From Natronospira elongata (GTDB lineage Bacteria; Pseudomonadota; Gammaproteobacteria; Natronospirales; Natronospiraceae), in contig NZ_JAYGII010000001.1 in the NCBI RefSeq assembly GCF_034931365.1, positions 163,121-227,120 of the forward strand: DNA of 64,000 nt, in the 5' to 3' direction. Both the position numbers and the translations under genes were made by a program. The notes under the pieces are model-generated. The model was given only the letters and a program-made list of their open reading frames with translations. It made no database searches and was not told where the DNA came from. Shown here piece after piece: positions 52,922-61,546 of the stretch (position 1 is its first letter; every line of letters starts with the position of its first letter).

Positions 52922-53181
52922 CCCTGCGGGTCATTCCCATGGGGCGCAAGAACTGGCTCTTTTGCTGGACGGAGGTCGGTGCCCGCAAGCTCGGCATCAT
53001 CCAGAGTCTGTTGACCACCTGCCGGCTAGACGGCATCACCCCCTATACCTACCTGCTGGATGTGCTCCAGCGTGTGTCCATTCACCCCGCCTCGGATGTC
53101 GCCCAACTCACGCCCCGGCTCTGGAAAGAGCACTTCGCCGACCAACCCCTGCCGTCCTTGCTCGACGCCTTCTGTCAATAA
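52922..53181 (+). pseudogene. IS66-family transposase, C-terminal remnant
   Basis: About 86 residues in frame to the stop (IPMGRKNWLFCWTEVGARK, TCRLDGITPYTYLLDVLQRV, AQLTPRLWKEHFADQP) match the C-terminal end of IS66 TnpC transposases. The catalytic core and the accessory tnpA/tnpB genes are missing. The frame runs on upstream to 52684, but that part reads through the 45-bp direct repeats and is not transposase. It is a dead fragment. Confidence 0.8.
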
Positions 53182-53190
53182 CGGGGTGGA

Positions 53191-53202
53191 GTGACCGCTT
53201 AC
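53191..53202. repeat. Possible right terminal end of the IS66 remnant
   Basis: GTGACCGCTTAC (reverse complement GTAAGCGGTCAC) lies 9 bp after the transposase stop. It resembles IS66-type ends that start GTAAGCG. The left end is absent. Confidence 0.4.
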
Positions 53203-53325
53203 CGTCCTGGGAAACGGACGGTCATCTCCGATAGCGTCATTTTCCAGTTCTGGACCGGAAAGTAGCCCACCTCAGGTATCCTAATGGGATATGCGGGTTC
53301 AATGTTCCCGGAGCGGTGCCTGGTA

Positions 53326-54642
53326 ATGAGCGAGATTGAGCAGACGATCCCTCGGCTGGTCGGCGAGCATGCGCCCAAAGGCCGCCTGCTTGTCGCCTTT
53401 TCCGGGGGGCGGGATTCCAGTGTGCTGTTGCATGCTGTCAGCCGGGTCTGTCCGGGGCGGGAATGCCGGGCCCTGCACGTGGACCATGGTCTGCACGAGC
53501 GCGCGACGGTCTGGGCCGAACACTGCCGGGAGTTTGCCGAGGGCCTGGGTGTTCCCTGCCGGGTCCTGAAAGTGAACGTGCCCCTGCCGCCGGGGGAAAG
53601 CCTCGAGGCGGCCGCCCGTCATGCCCGGTATCGGGTGCTTGCCGAGCAACTGCGGCCCGGTGACTGGCTGCTCACCGCCCATCACGCGGGCGACCAGCTC
53701 GAGACGTTGCTCCAGCGGCTGCTGCGCGGCAGCGGCAGCTTGGGGCTGTCCGGTATTCGGCTGCAGCGCCCACTGGGGCCCGGCCACATCCTGCGGCCCC
53801 TGTTGATGGTGGACGAGGCCGAGATCCAGGCCTATGCCGAGGACCATGCCCTGCGCTGGGTCGAAGACCCCTCCAACCGTGAACTGCGTCATGATCGCAA
53901 TTTTCTGCGGCACAAGGTCCTGCCGTTGTTGCAGGCGCGCTGGCCGCAGGCCGGTCGGCAGGCGGCCCGGGCCGCCCGGCACCTGGCCGAGGAGGCCGCC
54001 GTGCTGCGTGAACTGGGCGAGGCCGATCTGGCGAGGGTCGGCGAAGGAGAGTGGATCAGTCTTCAGGCCCTGGGTGAGCTTTCGCCCGCCCGCCGCCGCA
54101 ATCTGCTCCGTTACTGGCTCACCGATGAGCAGGGGCGTGGCCCGGGAATGGAATGGCTGGACCGGCTCCAGGCGGAGGTGATCGACGCCCGCCCGGACGC
54201 CGCTCCGGTGCTGGCCGTGGGCACGCGTCTGGTCCGGCGCCACGGGGACCGGCTTTATTGGATTCCCCGGGACCAGCCGGAGCCGGAACCGGGGCCTTTT
54301 CACTGGCAGGCGCCGGCCAGGGCGCTGGTGTTGCCCGGCAATGGCCGCCTGCAATTGCGGCCCGACGGGGCGGGGCGGACCGTTCGGCTTCCGGACTGCG
54401 TGACGGTCCGTTATCGCCAGGGCGGCGAGCTTTTTCACGACGGTCGCCACAGCCGCCGGCTGAAGGAGTGGATGCGGCTTGCGGAGATTCCTCCCGAAAA
54501 GCGGGATCGCCTGCCTCTTTTGCTGGATGGGGAAAGATTATTTGCCGCCGGCGAGAGTGTCCTTGATCCTGCCTATATCGCTGAAGAACGGGGGCAAAAT
54601 GGGGCCAGGACGGGCCATCTGCGCTGGCTGGAGAAAGACTGA
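53326..54642 (+). CDS. tilS: tRNA(Ile)-lysidine synthase
   Basis: About 438 residues. The enzyme attaches lysine to C34 of the CAU-anticodon tRNA-Ile so that it reads AUA. The PP-loop is LLVAFSGGRDSSVLLHA (usual SGGxDS), with AHHAGDQLETLLQRLLRGSG and the substrate motif RHDRNFLRHKVLPLL. A C-terminal TilS domain follows (SRRLKEWMRLAEIPPEKRDR). The start is uncertain: ATG 53326 (MSEIEQTIP) is used, and ATGs at 53302 and 53284 are upstream. The end lies 102 bp before pyrG. Confidence 0.93.
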   Translation: MSEIEQTIPRLVGEHAPKGRLLVAFSGGRDSSVLLHAVSRVCPGRECRALHVDHGLHERATVWAEHCREFAEGLGVPCRVLKVNVPLPPGESLEAAARHARYRVLAEQLRPGDWLLTAHHAGDQLETLLQRLLRGSGSLGLSGIRLQRPLGPGHILRPLLMVDEAEIQAYAEDHALRWVEDPSNRELRHDRNFLRHKVLPLLQARWPQAGRQAARAARHLAEEAAVLRELGEADLARVGEGEWISLQALGELSPARRRNLLRYWLTDEQGRGPGMEWLDRLQAEVIDARPDAAPVLAVGTRLVRRHGDRLYWIPRDQPEPEPGPFHWQAPARALVLPGNGRLQLRPDGAGRTVRLPDCVTVRYRQGGELFHDGRHSRRLKEWMRLAEIPPEKRDRLPLLLDGERLFAAGESVLDPAYIAEERGQNGARTGHLRWLEKD

Positions 54643-54744
54643 AAGTGCTGGTCCGGATTGAGCAAAGGCGCCTGATCTGGTAAGTTTGCGTCCCGATTCT
54701 GGCCCGTCATGGCGGGCACCTCCAGGCAATCGGGACCCCCATTC

Positions 54745-56406
54745 ATGACCCATTTCATTTTCGTTACTGGCGGCGTGGTTTCCTCTTTGGGGAAAGGCAT
54801 CGCCGCGGCTTCCCTTGGTGCCATTCTGGAATCCCGCGGACTCCGGATTTCCATGGTCAAGCTGGATCCCTACATCAATGTGGATCCCGGCACCATGAGC
54901 CCCTTCCAGCACGGTGAGGTCTTTGTCACCGAGGACGGTGCCGAAACCGACCTGGACCTGGGCCACTACGAGCGCTTTGTGCGTACCACCACCAGCCGCA
55001 AGAGCAACTTCACCACCGGCCGCATCTATGAAAGCGTCATCCGCAAGGAGCGGCGTGGCGATTACCTGGGCGGTACGGTGCAGGTGATTCCCCATATCAC
55101 CGACGAGATCAAGCGCTCGGTGCTGCAGGCGGCGGGCGATGCCGATATCTGCCTGGTGGAGATCGGCGGCACCGTGGGCGATATTGAATCCCTGCCCTTC
55201 CTGGAGGCCATCCGGCAACTGAGTGTGGAGCTGGGCCGCAAGCGGACCCTCTACATGCACCTGACCCTGGTGCCGTTCATTGCCACTTCCGGCGAGATCA
55301 AGACCAAGCCCACGCAGCACTCGGTGAAGGAACTGCGCTCCATCGGTATCCAGCCCGATATTCTGCTGTGCCGGGCGGAGAATCCCCTGCCGGCGGATGC
55401 CCGGCGCAAGATCGCCCTGTTCACCAACGTGGAGGAACGGGCGGTGATCTCGGCCGCCGATGCCAGTGACATCTACGAGATTCCCATGCACCTGCGGGAT
55501 CAGCAACTGGATGAACTGGTCACGGAAAAATTCGGCATCGACGCCCCCGCCGCGGACCTGCATGAATGGGAAGACGTGGTGACCGCCCTGCGCAATCCGG
55601 AGATGGCGGTCGATATCGCCATGGTGGGCAAGTATGTGGAACTGGCGGATGCCTACATTTCCCTGAATGAAGCCCTGAAGCATGCCGGTATCCACACCCG
55701 CACCAAGGTGAACATCCACTATTTCGATTCCGAGCAGATTACCCATGATGGTGCCGAGATTCTGGCCGACATGGATGCCATTCTGGTCCCCGGTGGCTTT
55801 GGGGAGCGTGGTATTGAAGGCAAGATTGCCGCTGCTCGATATGCCCGTGAACAGGGCATTCCCTACCTGGGGATCTGTCTCGGCATGCAGGTGGCGGTGA
55901 TTGACTTTGCCCGTCATGTGGCCGGTCTCGAGGGCGCGCACAGCACCGAGTTCGCCCCTCACAATGAACATCCGGTGGTGGGCCTGATTACCGAGTGGCT
56001 GGACCGTGAGGGGACCACCAAGGAACGCACTGAAGAATCCGATCTGGGCGGCACCATGCGCCTGGGCTCCCAGAGTTCCTACATCAAGCCCGGCACGCTG
56101 GCGCATCAGGTTTATGGCCAGGATGAGATTCACGAGCGCCATCGCCACCGTTTCGAGTTCAACAACAATTATCTCGAACAGTTGAAGAAGGCCGGTCTGG
56201 TCTTCTCCGCCATGTCGGTGGATGACCTGGTCGAGATTGTCGAGTTGCCCGATCATCCCTGGTTCCTGGGTGTGCAGTTCCATCCGGAATTCACCTCCAC
56301 GCCGCGGGATGGTCATCCCCTGTTCCAGAAATTCGTGGAAGCCGCGCGCAGCCATTCGGCCGGGCAAGCCCCCGCCGACGAAGCGGCCGCGGAAAGCGGC
56401 CAGTGA
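54745..56406 (+). CDS. pyrG: CTP synthase
   Basis: 553-residue enzyme that makes CTP from UTP, ATP and glutamine. The amidoligase half begins THFIFVTGGVVSSLGKGIAA and includes KLDPYINVDPGTMSP. The C-terminal glutamine amidotransferase half has catalytic C378 in YLGICLGMQ and the His/Glu pair in VQFHPEFTS. CTP feeds CdsA, IspD and KdsB steps. kdsA and eno follow on the same strand, as in many proteobacteria. An earlier in-frame ATG at 54709 would add 12 unlikely residues. Confidence 0.97.
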   Translation: MTHFIFVTGGVVSSLGKGIAAASLGAILESRGLRISMVKLDPYINVDPGTMSPFQHGEVFVTEDGAETDLDLGHYERFVRTTTSRKSNFTTGRIYESVIRKERRGDYLGGTVQVIPHITDEIKRSVLQAAGDADICLVEIGGTVGDIESLPFLEAIRQLSVELGRKRTLYMHLTLVPFIATSGEIKTKPTQHSVKELRSIGIQPDILLCRAENPLPADARRKIALFTNVEERAVISAADASDIYEIPMHLRDQQLDELVTEKFGIDAPAADLHEWEDVVTALRNPEMAVDIAMVGKYVELADAYISLNEALKHAGIHTRTKVNIHYFDSEQITHDGAEILADMDAILVPGGFGERGIEGKIAAARYAREQGIPYLGICLGMQVAVIDFARHVAGLEGAHSTEFAPHNEHPVVGLITEWLDREGTTKERTEESDLGGTMRLGSQSSYIKPGTLAHQVYGQDEIHERHRHRFEFNNNYLEQLKKAGLVFSAMSVDDLVEIVELPDHPWFLGVQFHPEFTSTPRDGHPLFQKFVEAARSHSAGQAPADEAAAESGQ

Positions 56407-56443
56407 TAGGGAAGCTCTCAACAGGCTTCATAGGAGACAAGCC

Positions 56444-57280
56444 ATGAAGATTCGTGATTTTCAGGTGGGTCTGGACCAGCCGTTCTTCCTGATCGCTGGG
56501 CCGGACACGCTGGAAAGCGAATCCCTGGCCATGGAAGTGGCCGGGCATCTTCGGGAGGTGACCGAGCGGTTGGGCATTGCCTATGTCTTCAAGGGCTCCT
56601 TTGACAAGGCCAACCGCACATCCCTGAAAAGCTATCGGGGGCCCGGCATGGAAGAAGGGCTGCGCATACTCGAGAAGGTAAAGTCCGAGATTGGTGTGCC
56701 GGTGCTGACCGATGTCCATGAATACACGCCCATTGGCGAGGTTGCCAGTGTGGTGGATGTGATTCAGACCCCGGCGTTTCTTTGCCGTCAGACGGATTTC
56801 ATCGTCAACGCCTGTTCCCACGGCATCCCGGTCAATATCAAGAAGGGCCAGTTCCTGTCGCCCTGGGAGATGCGCACCGTGGTGGAGAAGGCCCGTAGCA
56901 GCGGCAATGACAACATCATGGTCTGTGAACGCGGCTTCAGCTTCGGCTACAACAACCTGGTCTCCGACATGCGCGGCCTGTCGGTGATGCGCGAGACCGG
57001 TGCGCCGGTGGTCTTCGATTGCACTCATTCCGTGCAATTGCCGGGCGGGCAGGGTGGCAGTTCCGGCGGCCAGCGGCAGTTCATTCCCGTTCTTGCCCGT
57101 GCAGCGATTGGTGCGGGTGTCTCGGGGCTGTTCATGGAAACTCATCCCAAGCCCGATGAAGCGCTCTGCGACGGACCCAATTCCATGCCCCTGGATCGCG
57201 TGGAAGCGCTGCTGACATCTCTCAAGGCAGTGGACGACGCGGTCAAGGCGCAGACCTTGATCGAAGACCAACTGCAATAA
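56444..57280 (+). CDS. kdsA: 3-deoxy-8-phosphooctulonate (KDO-8-P) synthase, variant metal-site residue
   Basis: 278-residue TIM-barrel enzyme that condenses PEP with arabinose 5-phosphate for LPS inner core. FKGSFDKANRTSLKSYRGPG, DVHEYTP, PAFLCRQTDF, VNIKKGQFLSPWEM, THSVQLPGGQGG and METHPKPDEA place it closer to the metal-dependent group. Yet D21 in LIAGPDTLESES stands where metal-dependent enzymes have Cys (GPC) and metal-independent ones have Asn (GMN). ATG 56444 has AGGAGA upstream. It lies between pyrG and eno. Confidence 0.94.
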   Translation: MKIRDFQVGLDQPFFLIAGPDTLESESLAMEVAGHLREVTERLGIAYVFKGSFDKANRTSLKSYRGPGMEEGLRILEKVKSEIGVPVLTDVHEYTPIGEVASVVDVIQTPAFLCRQTDFIVNACSHGIPVNIKKGQFLSPWEMRTVVEKARSSGNDNIMVCERGFSFGYNNLVSDMRGLSVMRETGAPVVFDCTHSVQLPGGQGGSSGGQRQFIPVLARAAIGAGVSGLFMETHPKPDEALCDGPNSMPLDRVEALLTSLKAVDDAVKAQTLIEDQLQ

Positions 57281-57321
57281 ATTCAAAATCACCAATTCAA
57301 TCAATTCGAGGACTGCAAGCC

Positions 57322-58614
57322 ATGGCGAAGATCAGTGACATCCTTGGCCGGGAGATTATTGACTCCCGGGGCAACCCCACCGTGGAAGCGGACGTGTTCC
57401 TGGATTCCGGTGAAGTGGGCCGGGCCGCCGTTCCCTCCGGTGCCTCCACGGGTGTCAACGAAGCCGTGGAACTTCGCGATGGTGATGAAAAGCGTTATCT
57501 GGGCAAGGGCGTGACCCGGGCCGTTGCCAACATCAACGGCGAGATTCGGGACAGCCTCAAGGGCATGGAAGCCGGCGACCAAAAGGCCCTGGACCAGAAG
57601 ATGATCGAGCTGGACGGCACTGACAACAAGGGCCGCCTGGGCGCCAATGCCATCCTCGCCGTTTCCCTGGCAGCTGCCAAGGCAACCGCCCTGGCTGGCG
57701 GCAAGCCGCTCTACCGGCACCTGGGCGGGGAGGCCGCCACCGGCATGCCCGTGCCCATGATGAATATCGTCAACGGCGGTGCCCATGCCGACAACAGCGT
57801 GGACATTCAGGAGTTCATGATCCTGCCCGTGGGTGCGCCCAGCCTGTCCGAGGCCCTGCGCCAGGGGGCCGAGATATTTCACCGGCTCAAGAAGGTGCTC
57901 AATGCCCGCGGGCTGAGCACGGCGGTGGGAGACGAGGGCGGCTTCGCCCCCGACCTGCCGTCCAACGAGGCGGCACTGGAAACCATTCTGGAAGCCATCG
58001 AGAAGGCCGGTTACCAGCCGGGCAAGGATGTGGTCCTGGGGCTGGATGTGGCCAGTTCCGAGTTCTACAAGGACGGGGTCTATGAACTGGCCTCGGAGAA
58101 CAAGCGATTCAATGCCGAGGAATTTGCCGATTTCCTCGCCGACCTGGTGGACCGCTATCCCATTGTCTCCATTGAAGACGGCATGGACGAAAATGACTGG
58201 GACGGCTGGCAGGCCCTGACCCGCAAGCTGGGCGATCGGGTCCAGTTGGTCGGCGACGATCTTTTCGTGACCAATACCCGGATTTTCCAGCAGGGTATCG
58301 ATCGCAACATCGCCAACAGCATCCTGATCAAGCCCAACCAGATCGGCACCCTGACCGAAACCCTGGCCGCCATTGAAATGGCCACCAAGGCGGGCTATTC
58401 CGCCGTGGTCTCCCATCGCTCGGGTGAGACCGAGGATGCCACCATTGCCGATATCGCCGTGGCCACCACCGCCACCCAGATCAAGACCGGCTCCATGTGC
58501 CGTTCCGACCGCATGGCCAAGTACAACCAGCTACTGCGGATCGAAGGTGAGCTGGGTAATAAGGCCAGCTACCCGGGGCGTCAGGCCTTTCCGTCCGGCG
58601 TCAAAATCGGGTAG
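57322..58614 (+). CDS. eno: Enolase
   Basis: 430-residue glycolytic enzyme interconverting 2-phosphoglycerate and PEP, and an RNA-degradosome component in E. coli. Motifs include REIIDSRGNPTVEADVFL, GAILAVSLA-type helix (LGANAILAVSLAAAKA), DDLFVTN, the catalytic Lys in ILIKPNQIGTLTET and SHRSGETEDATIADIAV. Length equals E. coli (432). It supplies PEP used by KdsA encoded 41 bp upstream. A GC hairpin follows. Confidence 0.97.
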   Translation: MAKISDILGREIIDSRGNPTVEADVFLDSGEVGRAAVPSGASTGVNEAVELRDGDEKRYLGKGVTRAVANINGEIRDSLKGMEAGDQKALDQKMIELDGTDNKGRLGANAILAVSLAAAKATALAGGKPLYRHLGGEAATGMPVPMMNIVNGGAHADNSVDIQEFMILPVGAPSLSEALRQGAEIFHRLKKVLNARGLSTAVGDEGGFAPDLPSNEAALETILEAIEKAGYQPGKDVVLGLDVASSEFYKDGVYELASENKRFNAEEFADFLADLVDRYPIVSIEDGMDENDWDGWQALTRKLGDRVQLVGDDLFVTNTRIFQQGIDRNIANSILIKPNQIGTLTETLAAIEMATKAGYSAVVSHRSGETEDATIADIAVATTATQIKTGSMCRSDRMAKYNQLLRIEGELGNKASYPGRQAFPSGVKIG

Positions 58615-58639
58615 CGTTATCGCCTACCCATCGACCGGT

Positions 58640-58658
58640 GGCGGCGCCTGGCGCCGCC
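58640..58658 (+). terminator. GC-rich palindrome between eno and ftsB
   Basis: GGCGGCGCC and GGCGCCGCC are perfect 9-bp arms around a single T, so the real loop would open to about 7 nt. No T run follows. It may weaken readthrough from the highly expressed eno into ftsB. Confidence 0.4.
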
Positions 58659-58671
58659 GGGAATACTCTTC

Positions 58672-58995
58672 ATGCGGATAGTGCTGGCCGTCTTGCTGCT
58701 GTTGTTGCTCGTACTCCAGTACCAGCTCTGGGCGGGCCGTGGGGGCGTGCCTGAGTTATGGAATCTGCGCCAGCAGATCGAGACCCAGGAAGAAGAAAAC
58801 GAACGCCTGCGCGCTCGCAACGAAGCCCTTGAAGCCGAAGTGGACAACCTGCGTGAGGGTCTGGAAGCGATCGAGGAGCGGGCCCGCAGCGAGCTGGGGC
58901 TGGTCCGTGAAGGTGAGGTCTTTTTCGAGGTGATCGAGCTGGACCGGGCCTTTGAGGAAGAGTCCGACGGGGAAGAGGGGGATAATGGTGAGTAG
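58672..58995 (+). CDS. ftsB: Cell division protein FtsB
   Basis: 107-residue bitopic inner-membrane protein of the FtsQBL divisome subcomplex. A short N-terminal tail and one span (about 3-19, VLAVLLLLLLVLQYQLW) are followed by a periplasmic coiled coil (LRQQIETQEEENERLRARNE, about 30-70). The AIEERARSELGLVREGEVFF segment is the FtsB signature. The tail is strongly acidic (EEESDGEEGDNGE). ispD starts within its last codons with an 11-bp overlap, the usual ftsB-ispD order. Confidence 0.93.
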   Translation: MRIVLAVLLLLLLVLQYQLWAGRGGVPELWNLRQQIETQEEENERLRARNEALEAEVDNLREGLEAIEERARSELGLVREGEVFFEVIELDRAFEEESDGEEGDNGE

Positions 58996-59680
58996 CACTG
59001 AAGGCGTGGCCATCTGGGCCGTCGTGCCGGCGGCCGGGGCAGGGCAACGCTTCGGCGCGGGCCGGCCCAAGCAATATCTCAGTCTCCGCCCCGGGCTCTG
59101 CATTCTCGAGGCCACCCTCCAACCCCTACTGGCCGATCCACGACTGCACGGCATCGCCGTGCCCCTGGCTCCCGATGACGAGTACTGGGATGGTTTGGCA
59201 CTGTCCCGCGATCGTCGCCTCCATGCCTGCGAGGGTGGCGCGGAACGGGCGGACTCTGTCCTGCGTGGACTGGCCCACCTGCGATCCCTCGGTGCCGCCG
59301 ATGAGGACTGGGTCCTGGTTCATGATGCCGTCCGGCCCTGGTTGACTGCCGGCGCCCTGTCCCGGCTGCTTGATGCCACTCTGGAAAGCGGTGATGCCGG
59401 TATTCTGGCCCTGCCGGTTGTGGATACGGTCAAGCGGGTGGATGAGGCCGGACGCATCGTGGAGACTGTGCCGCGCGAGCAGATATGGCTTGCCCAAACG
59501 CCGCAGATGGCAAGATTGGGGCGGCTGGAGCAGGCGCTGTCCCAGCAACTCGCCCAGGGGCACTGGCCCACGGACGAAGCGGCGGCGCTCGAGGCGGCCG
59601 GTGAGACCGTGCGGGTTGTTCTCGGCGAGCGCGGCAACATCAAGATTACCCATAGCGAAGACCTGAAAGGTCGAGACTGA
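58985..59680 (+). CDS. ispD: 2-C-methyl-D-erythritol 4-phosphate cytidylyltransferase
   Basis: 231-residue enzyme that makes CDP-methylerythritol from MEP and CTP. Motifs are VVPAAGAGQRFGAGRPKQYL at the N-terminus, ERADSVLRGL, VLVHDAVRPW (usually HDAARP) and TDEAAALEAAGE near the C-terminus. ATG 58985 follows a GAGGGGGA site inside the end of ftsB. Unusually, ispF is not next: a TPR-methyltransferase begins 2 bp after its stop codon. Confidence 0.95.
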   Translation: MVSSTEGVAIWAVVPAAGAGQRFGAGRPKQYLSLRPGLCILEATLQPLLADPRLHGIAVPLAPDDEYWDGLALSRDRRLHACEGGAERADSVLRGLAHLRSLGAADEDWVLVHDAVRPWLTAGALSRLLDATLESGDAGILALPVVDTVKRVDEAGRIVETVPREQIWLAQTPQMARLGRLEQALSQQLAQGHWPTDEAAALEAAGETVRVVLGERGNIKITHSEDLKGRD

Positions 59681-59682
59681 TC

Positions 59683-60972
59683 ATGGCGGATGAAATAATC
59701 CGACTTTCCGCGCTGATTGATGCCGGCGATCTCGGACAGGCCGAACGCGGACTCAGGGCATTGCTCCAGGAACAGCCGCGAAACGGCCTGGCCTGGACGC
59801 ATCTGGCCCGGGTGGCACTGCTCGCCGGTCACAAGGACGATGCCATTGAGCTGGCTGCGAAGGCACAGGATATGGAAGGGCCGCGTCAGGTCTTGCTGCC
59901 GGCCATCGCCCGCATCTGGATGCAGGCCGGCGTCCCCGGCAGGGGATTGCCATTACTGGATGCCCTCTCGTCCCGTAAACCCGATCTCCAGCAACTGCGC
60001 GGGCAGTTGTCATGGGCGGCCGGACGTTACGATCAGGCGCTTCGTTACTTTCGCCAGGCCCACCAATCCAAGCCGCGGGTGCCGAGCTATGCGGTCTCCC
60101 TGGGCAAGGCATTGATCGCAATGGGGCAGCGTCGAAAGGCCCTTGCCGTCCTGGACAAGGCAGCGGAGGGTGAAGCGGCGATGATGGCCGCCTGGCTCCG
60201 CTTCAGTGACCGTGACCCGCGCGCCAGCCTGGATGTTGCCAGGCGTTCACCGGCCCGGGAGCATCCCCGTCTGGAGCTGATGCGTGCTGCCTGCCATTAT
60301 CTCCTCGGTGATCCGGCGGCGGCGGAAGGGGCGTTGACGCGCGCCGGCCGGGATCGTCGTCTGGAGCCTGCCGTGACTTCCCTGCGCTACTGGCAAGAGC
60401 AGGGTGCCGATGCGCGCCTGCTCAGCGTACCGTCGAACGTGCTGCGCCATGGCTTGAAAGCGGCGCCGGAGCAAGGCCTGGTATTGGAGTTCGGTGTCTT
60501 CCACGGTCGCAGCATCCGTCAGATTGCTGCCGCCCGGCCCGGTCCGGTACATGGTTTCGACAGTTTTTCCGGTTTGCCCGAGGCCTGGGGGCGGGAACCG
60601 GCGGGCAGTTATTCAACCCTGGGGGAGCTCCCCAAGGTTCCGGATAACGTCACGCTCCATGCCGGCTGGTTTGACGACACGCTGCCGGATTTTCTCGCCG
60701 AGCATCCCGGCGACTCAGTGGCCCTGGTCCATATTGATTGTGATCTCTACAGTTCCACCCGCAGCGTACTGGAGCAGTTGGCTGAACGACTGGTGCCGGG
60801 CACGGTAGTGGTGTTCGACGACTATCTCGGCTATCGCGGTTGGCAGGATCACGAGTACCGGGCCTGGCAGGAGTTCGTTACTAGCCACCGAATACAATAT
60901 CGTTATCTGGCCATGGCACTGGCAGGGCGTGAGGTGGCTGTCCGGATTGACGCGGTGGGGAGTCCCACCTAG
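59683..60972 (+). CDS. TPR-repeat protein fused to a SAM-dependent methyltransferase-like domain
   Basis: 429 residues. The N-terminal half (about 1-230) is made of helical pairs of TPR type (DLGQAERGLRALLQEQPRNG, YDQALRYFRQAHQSKPRVPS). The C-terminal half (about 250-425) has LVLEFGVFHGRSIRQIAA, a SAM-binding motif, and HGFDSFSGLPEAW, VALVHIDCDLYSST and VVFDDYLGY, which resemble the TylF/macrocin O-methyltransferase group that acts on sugars or glycans. Substrate unknown. It starts 2 bp after ispD and is probably co-transcribed. Its end overlaps the convergent VOC gene by 4 bp. Confidence 0.8.
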   Translation: MADEIIRLSALIDAGDLGQAERGLRALLQEQPRNGLAWTHLARVALLAGHKDDAIELAAKAQDMEGPRQVLLPAIARIWMQAGVPGRGLPLLDALSSRKPDLQQLRGQLSWAAGRYDQALRYFRQAHQSKPRVPSYAVSLGKALIAMGQRRKALAVLDKAAEGEAAMMAAWLRFSDRDPRASLDVARRSPAREHPRLELMRAACHYLLGDPAAAEGALTRAGRDRRLEPAVTSLRYWQEQGADARLLSVPSNVLRHGLKAAPEQGLVLEFGVFHGRSIRQIAAARPGPVHGFDSFSGLPEAWGREPAGSYSTLGELPKVPDNVTLHAGWFDDTLPDFLAEHPGDSVALVHIDCDLYSSTRSVLEQLAERLVPGTVVVFDDYLGYRGWQDHEYRAWQEFVTSHRIQYRYLAMALAGREVAVRIDAVGSPT

Positions 60973-61448
60973 CGGGGTTTGAAGCCGAAGGGGCTCCAGC
61001 GTTGCAGTTCCAGGATATTGCCTTCCGGATCCTTGACGTAACACCAGGTCACCGAGGCGGTAGGGCTGGGTGAGAGGGTGACCACCTTGCCCACCGCGCT
61101 GCCGCCATTGGCCAGCACCGACTTGCGGGCCGCCGCCACATCCCGAACCTGAAAGCAGATATGGCCGAAGCCGATGCGGTTCACCGAGCGCGGTGGATCA
61201 TCGCCACTGGGGTCATATTGGAAGATCTCCAGCGTGGGCGCAGCGTCGCCGTCAAAGCCGGGCAGCTTCAGGTGCACGCCCCGTAGTCGGGCCCCCGAAA
61301 GTCCGGTACCGGCATCCAGATCCCGTCCCTGATAATCCCGCTCGGGCCCCACCGGCAGGCAGCCGAAGACGTTTTCATAGAAATCGGCCAGTCGTCGCCA
61401 GTCGCGGGCAACGATATTGACGTGGGCAAAACGGGCTCGGTGACTCAT
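60969..61448 (-). CDS. VOC (glyoxalase/dioxygenase superfamily) protein
   Basis: 159 residues with one pair of beta-alpha-beta-beta-beta modules. FAHVNIVARDWRRLADFYEN starts the first module, and NRIGFGHICFQVRDVAAARK and VKDPEGNILELQRW make up the second. Putative metal ligands are the first-module His (HVNI), a Glu or His in the middle, and the Glu of NILELQ. The superfamily includes glyoxalase I, fosfomycin resistance enzymes and extradiol dioxygenases; the activity here cannot be told. It is antisense to its neighbours, between the methyltransferase gene and ispF. Confidence 0.85.
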   Translation of the reverse strand: MSHRARFAHVNIVARDWRRLADFYENVFGCLPVGPERDYQGRDLDAGTGLSGARLRGVHLKLPGFDGDAAPTLEIFQYDPSGDDPPRSVNRIGFGHICFQVRDVAAARKSVLANGGSAVGKVVTLSPSPTASVTWCYVKDPEGNILELQRWSPFGFKPR

Positions 61449-61546
61449 GATTGCGCATTATGCCTGAACCGCCCGCCATGGGATAATGCCGGCCCCTGGC
61501 AGGCGCCTTGCGCCGGTGTGGATCGTATGGACTGTGGGAGCGGCAG

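Noticed and set aside
54538..56421. Minus-strand frame across pyrG
   Set aside because: PyrG is complete and certain; the antisense protein has no domain.
61531..61546. GTGGGAGCGGCAGGTG before ispF as a REP element
   Set aside because: It lacks the pairing half seen at 52512-52531 and is better explained as the ispF ribosome site.
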